From Polytrichum commune (lineage: Eukaryota; Streptophyta; Polytrichopsida; Polytrichales; Polytrichaceae), in the NCBI GenBank assembly GCA_950295325.1, contig OX485805.1, forward strand, positions 34,645,501 through 34,709,500: 64,000 bases of DNA, written 5' to 3'. A program made the position numbers and the translations under genes. The notes beneath the pieces were generated by a model that was given only the letters and a program-made list of their open reading frames with translations, ran no database searches and had not been told where the DNA came from. Position 1 is the stretch's first letter. Each line of letters opens with the position of its first letter. Positions 58,441 to 64,000 of the stretch are shown piece by piece.

Positions 58441-58903
58441 TTTGAGAAGACTATTTATTAAGAGCTCATTAGCTTGTCGTACATTAGAGCCTATTTAGAC
58501 ACTTGGGTGAAACTTTTGTCACCTCTTTTTTACATCTCTCAAACTTTGAGAAAATTTTAGAATCCAAAATAGGGTATGTGCATGGACTAAAGTCCGCTGT
58601 CCTAAATCCCAGATCGACCTATGCAAGGCTAGCTTGGAACACACATCCTAGTAAGACAAGCTAGAAAGCCGGGTTTCATTAGCCCAACACCACTCTTTAT
58701 ATATGGCTAATGTAAGCATTAAGAAAACTTAGGTGACTTTATCTTTAACTGTCATAAACTCAAGGTTTGGGACTAAACCTTGAGTTTTCATCTCCTTTAC
58801 TTTATAAACAACTCTAATGTCATGGTTTCTTTGGCTCCGCCGGTTTGGCCTTGGACCCTTTAGAGTGTAAAGCCACCACGCTTGCCTTATTACTTATGAG
58901 ACA

Positions 58904-61900
58904 CTAACTTAGTCTCGGGCACGAACTTAGGTTCCTAGGCAGACAGACTCCCGGGAATCCCACCGCGAGCCAAGCAGCCCAATCCCACAGCTGCCATCGT
59001 TGCAGCGCCGCATCCGAAGTCCTGGTCACCGGAATCCGGCCCTCGAGAACATCAACCATGGTGTTTCTCAACGCAAACATCACGCTCTCGCCGCCCACCA
59101 TCTTCTCATACAACCGCTGCATGAACGCCCTGCACAGAGCGCTGTCCACGCTCCGAAGCGGCGCAAGCACTACGGGCACACCTGCCTGCAGGAAAGCCCG
59201 CGACATTCCAAGCAGCCCCTCCCCGGTTTTCGCCCCCAAGCCCACTTTGCAAGCTGACAACACGACCGCATGAGCGTTCATGGATCTCACGTCGTTGGCC
59301 ATGATCTCCGGGGTGAGGAATCCGAGGTTCTGAGCGTGTTGATGATGATTTGACGACGAGGTGTTGCGGCTTGTAGCTGGATCGGCTGCTTCGACATCGC
59401 CAGCTTCCACAGTACTAGCGCGGGACATGAACAGCACGCCTTGGGGGTACTCAGAGTTTACCTCGCCGTGACATGCGAAGTGACACCAGGAAGCCGACTT
59501 CATGACTGCAGTCACGTTCTTCAAGGTAGCCTGTTCTCGCGTGAGAGTAGTTACGACTGATGAGGCTTCGTCGTTAAGGGTACTCTTCGTCATGGTGGTA
59601 ATGGCGGCGATATCGGTGACCTCCTTGATCGAGTCGTCCAGAGGGACCTTGGCAACTCCCAACGGATTAGGATCAGCCACCAGTAGTATTGGGTTGGTTG
59701 TTGACGTTGTGGTCGTTGATGATGATCTTGAAGCAGTGTATTGGTGCGTGGCCCATCCGAGGGTGCGTAAGGAGGAGACCGTGCCGATGGGGTGCTTCTG
59801 GATCAAGTGCTTCGCCTTCTTGCCTGCAGGTTTGAGTGCTGCGAAGGGGACAAATGACAACCCCTGCAACAGTGCAGTTCCCAATGTATCAAGAGCTGTA
59901 GCCATGTTGTATTCCATGGTTTCGTGGAGAGATGATGGTTTTACGTATGGTAATGGTATATGTAGACGTGCCTAAATAGGTTACGTATCTTAATCGGACT
60001 CTCATATTTGAGTGGTATGTGGTTAGGCGTGGCTCCAACAACGGATACAAAAAGATGTGTTTAAAAGAGATTGGACTACATGTTCAGAATATTATAATCA
60101 TTCTAGGCTCCATACTCAACATAATTGGGGAGAGCTACATGACCATTTAATGAGCACAATAATCTTCACTTTGATAATGAATGAGATTTTCGTATCGGCT
60201 CCAAAAATTATGAGGAAAGTGGCTACGGCCTGGATTCGGATATGCTAACCATCTCGTACTAATCGAATGTTTCGTATCCTAATGGGCTACTCGGAAAAAG
60301 AAACCATTTAAGACCCATCTACCTTACGTGTCTACAATATGCTCAAAGGAAACAAGCTGACCATCAACAATAACGTACCTCATGTGGAATGAAGATGACT
60401 GGCTCCCCGTTGACCAACTGATCAGCAATGGGCTTGATGAGAATCCTATACAGGGCGTTTATTTTCTTGGCATCTGGATCTGGTCCGTTCCGTAGATCCT
60501 CAATTTGTCTCTCGAAGACAATTATGGCTTCAAACGCCTGTTGACTCTGGAGCATGAAGTCGTAGTGGGACTCCGACGTCCGTGGCCCGAACATCCACCT
60601 AAAATCCTCCAAAAATCCAGGAAGCTCGTCAGTGGCCAGGGAATTTTTGTAGTCAGCTAAGATATCAACAGAAAACATGGAGGGTAGAGTTGTTGATGCC
60701 TGGTTGGAGCTTGGGTCTTGCGTCCCGTAGCTATGCAGGACCCATATGAGCATATGGCGGCGTGTGAGAGAGTATTCCACAAATGTGACCATCTGAACCT
60801 CTGGATTTTGTTTTTTGATTGCATCTGCACTAACTGTCATGCAATGTTTTAAATGTCCCCATGCATACTCCTTGTCAAGGTCAAACCTCTTCCAGTCCAT
60901 TTTTTCCACGCTGTGATCATTAGAGAGACTATCGCCGTTCGTGTCCCTGAGCCACATCAGAAATAATTCAGCTTGTCTGTTCACAAGCGCTATTTTGATT
61001 TCAATTCTACCGCGCAATGGAACAGTTTTGAAATGCAGCGTGCAAAGTTTTCAAGATGAAGTATCACTTGTCTGAAAATTATTAAGAAGCATTGATTGAC
61101 CACATTAAGACGAATCAAATGCTTGTTTCATGTGAATGAGTAAGATTTTTGCTTCACCCAAATTTGCACCTTGCCTTCACGAGTTTCTCTAGATTGAATG
61201 TAAGGTCACGGCATCGCCCTTGCTCAGCAGCTATCAGAGCCTCCATAGCTTTGATCCCCTTTTCGCATTGATCAGTTGTCTGCATCACATTAGGAGATGA
61301 GCTTCTGATTAAGACTTATATGTAGATAATGGCAGAACGAGGATACACAAAGGCACGCTGCTTACCTATGCTTTCTCAGTATTAGTAATGTTTTCGCACT
61401 GCAATTTCAAAGCGCACCAATTGTGTTTTCCAAGTTGAACATAAGCAAAAGAAATCTACCAAAGAAAGTTAGTCCAAGTATGAAAATATGGAACGCGTAT
61501 CTAAAGTCGCTGTGGGAGTAAGATAATTTTTCTTGAAAAGGTGGAAAGAATAAATGAAAACATCTCATCCAGAAACTTTGATGTCTTCACAACATTGACG
61601 CCCTTGCAACTGTACTGAAATTTTAATGTCGTTGCTTGTGTTCTGCGAGAACATCAGAAGGAGGTTGAATCCTAAACCTGCTGATAAATTTGAAACAAGC
61701 AGGATTGCAGATTATTATAAAACATCTTCAATGATTCGAAGGTAATAATACGAAATTCGCTTGTCAAATTCCTTTCCATGAGGACCCGAGAACATGCATC
61801 GACGGCCTGCCTCAGTTCAGCCTCAGCCTCAGATAGTCGAGATTGCTCCATTAATGTTTCCCCCAGGGCTCCATGTAGTCTGCCAGCCAAGTACTCTTCA

Positions 61901-64000
61901 ACGGATCCATGTGCGTCCAATTCTTGCAGTCCTTCCCTGAACATTATCCACAATGTTTTCAGAGTCTACTAATGATTACACATATAGTGATTACACCCGG
62001 CCCACCTAATACTCCAATGAATTAAATCCCAATTAATATCGCACATAAGATCTGCACACAGGGTTTTATATATGAGTCGGTATTTTGAGTAATCCGGTAG
62101 GTCAGAACCACCTTGACTCTTAAACATCCAAAGTGACTAGTTCTCAAGCCACCAAAAAAGTTCACAGGTGTTAGAGTGACAGGGGTCACAGGCCAAAACC
62201 TCACCCCTTATGTCATGTATATATATTTTATGATCTTATGGTAATAGCTGCCTACTCAATTATCGTGTTGACATATTCATTCTTTAGCAGCAATAGCACG
62301 ACTATGGGCCGACATCGGAAAACTTAATGTTCATTACAGTATTGATTTCTAGAGCTATCAACAGAGGAAAAATAATGAAGAGAATGAGCAGGTTGGGCTT
62401 CTCATGACATCCTGTGGAACGTATTAGCCTGAGGAAATACATATGTTTACAGATATACGCAAACGAAGATATTCTAGCCTGTGTTATGAATGGGCGTCAT
62501 AACATTCTTAACCATCTGACGTGTAAGCAAACTGGATCAAATCCAGAAACTACACAATGCAAGTTGTTGTCTAGAAGAATCCGGAACGATTCAAATACCT
62601 GTAATAATTCTCTGCTGATAGAAAATTCCCCATGAGTGCAGCTAGATTCCCGCACGTCCAAGCTGCACTTGCAGCTCGGAAAGACAACTTGAGTTCCTTT
62701 GCAGCTTTCAAGGCTTCGCTACATATGGATTGTGCTCGTGGAAAATGACCACCGGATAGAAGTGCATCGCTCAGCCTCAAGGAAGTTGCGATCCAATTGA
62801 ACTTAACATAGAATTCGCAATGGCTGGATGAAAACTGTTCTTTAAGCAGTTTCACGGAAGTTTCTAGCTTACTGGTTGCAATCTTAAGGTGGTCATTCGT
62901 CCCGCAATTTGTACTGATCTGACCAGGGGATTTGCTTTTGCAGAGTTCCAGATATCCCTCAGCACCTAAGGAACACAAAGCACACAAGGCACACACGGTA
63001 AGATCTCGAGGTAAATGTGTATTGTGCACTGGTTCATTGATCCTGCATTGATCCAAAGACTCATAACTAGGAGCTATGCCGGCTGACGTCCAACGGAGGC
63101 CTTACGCTAATTATCGAATTTTTTATTTCTTGAAAAGTCCCAATTTCTAAATTGAAAGGCATTTCAGAAAGCGACTATCCAGGTCAGCACTGAAGGCGGA
63201 CTACAATACCACTGGTGCAGTTGTATTTCTAAGGTTTATATGTCGCAATTGTAAGAGGTTGTCATGGTATACATTCATAATATGAGCTCCTGAAAAAATT
63301 CGGAAACAATTTTACTGATAGTATATCAACCTGGTCTCGCCTAAACTTCAGCAATAAACTACACGTAAGTGTACAGCCATAATCTTACGGCTATCAATAA
63401 TGAGTAACAAATCATATCACCTCTTTGCATCTTGATCTAGTTAAAATAGGGCTCCTCACAATGCACTTGCACAATGCAAACCTTGTGAAAGATCAGATGG
63501 CTTGTGTAGAACAGTTGCCATGATGGCTCCATACAAGTTGAGGGCCTCATACCTTCGATAATGGCCGCGAGGACATTGTCGTCCTCCACAAGGACTGCAT
63601 TCTGCGTCAGAGTGTTTCGGGCATAATGGAGTTGTTTTTCTGCTTCAGGAATTTTCTTCTCATTCGTATACGTAGTTCCAAGCATGAGATGAAGGTTGAC
63701 TTTCGGACCAATCAATCTTTCCTCATCAGCCAACTTCAGAGCCTTTGTGCAACAATTGATCTTCTCCTCATTGTCTTCCAGCAAATCACACATTTGGATG
63801 TACTCCAGCAGAATTGCCATACAGATTTCTTTCAGCTTGGGGTTGGGCTGGTCAACAAACCACGAAACAAATTTTTGCAACATTGGCTTTGCTATACGAT
63901 GTTGAAAGTGCATTCTCAGCATCTCTACCATTCTATTCAAAGTGTATAGAGCAATCTCAACGTTTTCAAATGGAGTTACGGCTGATGCTGAAGAAGTCCC
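58904..64000 (-). CDS. TPR-CHAT protein (caspase/separase-fold protease domain), 3' part, truncated by window edge
   Basis: Exons (minus): 64000-63553 (open at edge), 62965-62599, 61936-61678, 61455-61366, 61279-61170, 61006-60379, 59863-58904. Phases match at every junction (1, 2, 0, 0, 2, 0). The first five exons encode helical TPR-like repeats, for example INCCTKALKLADEE, PEAEKQLHYARNTL, EAELRQAVDACSRVL and AYVQLGKHNW. The CHAT domain begins about at YSLTRRHMLIWVLHSYG, continues through VIFIPHE / GLSFVPFAAL, and carries HFACHGE (His codon 59470-59468) and LSACKVGLG (Cys codon 59251-59249), the family's catalytic dyad. A Ser/Thr run and a His/Gln-rich insert decorate the domain. In bacteria CHAT proteases act in defence and cell-death pathways; the plant substrate is unknown. 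Exon 61455-61366 ends in an in-frame TAG, so intactness is uncertain. The start codon is outside the window. Confidence 0.85.
59864..60378 (-). other. Last intron of the TPR-CHAT gene, carrying a dispersed repeat
   Basis: The 515 bp intron splits the CHAT domain between VIFIPHE and GLSFVPF. Its middle (about 59970-60260) matches repeat sequence at about 9800-10000, 43480-43570 and 5600-5760 (phrases such as atttgagtggtatgtggtta and aaaagagattgga). Confidence 0.7.
61366..61455 (-). other. Symmetric 90 nt TPR exon ending in an in-frame TAG
   Basis: The exon follows a good acceptor (ctttctttggtag) and encodes ISFAYVQLGKHNWCALKLQC and nine further residues in TPR style. Its last codon is TAG (61368-61366), directly before the consensus donor GTAAGC. 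Both neighbouring exons join it in phase 0, so skipping it keeps the frame. Alternatives are a GC donor six bases earlier (weak consensus) or a true nonsense change. Confidence 0.6.

Noticed and set aside
59502..59975. 157-codon plus-strand frame
   Set aside because: Antisense shadow of the CHAT exon.

Overview
The window looks like nuclear DNA of a land plant, most likely a non-seed plant, though I cannot name the species. Three intron-containing genes are spread over 64 kb, with GT-AG introns, coding exons richer in G+C than the A+T-rich surroundings, and many small inverted-repeat transposons. The plant call rests on the C-terminal granulin domain of the cysteine protease, on a plant-type low-complexity protein ending in LPTEWTY, and on PIF/Harbinger-like and hAT-like MITEs. 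The non-seed suggestion rests on a TPR-CHAT gene, a combination I recall from bryophytes and lycophytes rather than flowering plants; this is inference. I saw no tRNA, rRNA, CRISPR array or bacterial-type operon, and no intact transposase or retrotransposon polyprotein.

Layout. 1-19.8 kb is gene-poor and built from decayed repeats, including three copies of a ~500 bp MITE (family A), tandem duplications of its ends, a GGTAA/TTACC-rich element and a microRNA-like hairpin near 18.9 kb. 19.8-23.4 kb holds a four-exon plus-strand gene (492 aa, function unknown) with a GC-rich leader and a long presumed 3' UTR. 23.4-36.3 kb is repetitive: a ~150 bp tandem array, a tandem trio of CTACAC-type MITEs, another family A copy, a Harbinger-like MITE and an hAT transposase relic. 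36.4-42.6 kb is a minus-strand, six-exon papain-like protease of RD21 type (signal peptide, I29 propeptide, peptidase C1, proline-rich linker, granulin); its introns were enlarged by tandem duplication and nested MITEs. 42.7-58.9 kb is again repeats, including an hAT-like MITE with a perfect 8 bp target duplication and a 1.1 kb foldback element inserted into an older repeat. 58.9-64.0 kb is the 3' part of a minus-strand TPR-CHAT gene that runs off the right edge.

The three genes show no shared pathway. The strongest candidate for a little-described system is the TPR-CHAT protein: a caspase/separase-fold protease domain with an intact His-Cys dyad behind a helical repeat sensor region. One of its TPR exons ends in an in-frame TAG immediately before a consensus splice donor, which could mean a poison exon, a non-canonical donor or a disabled allele.
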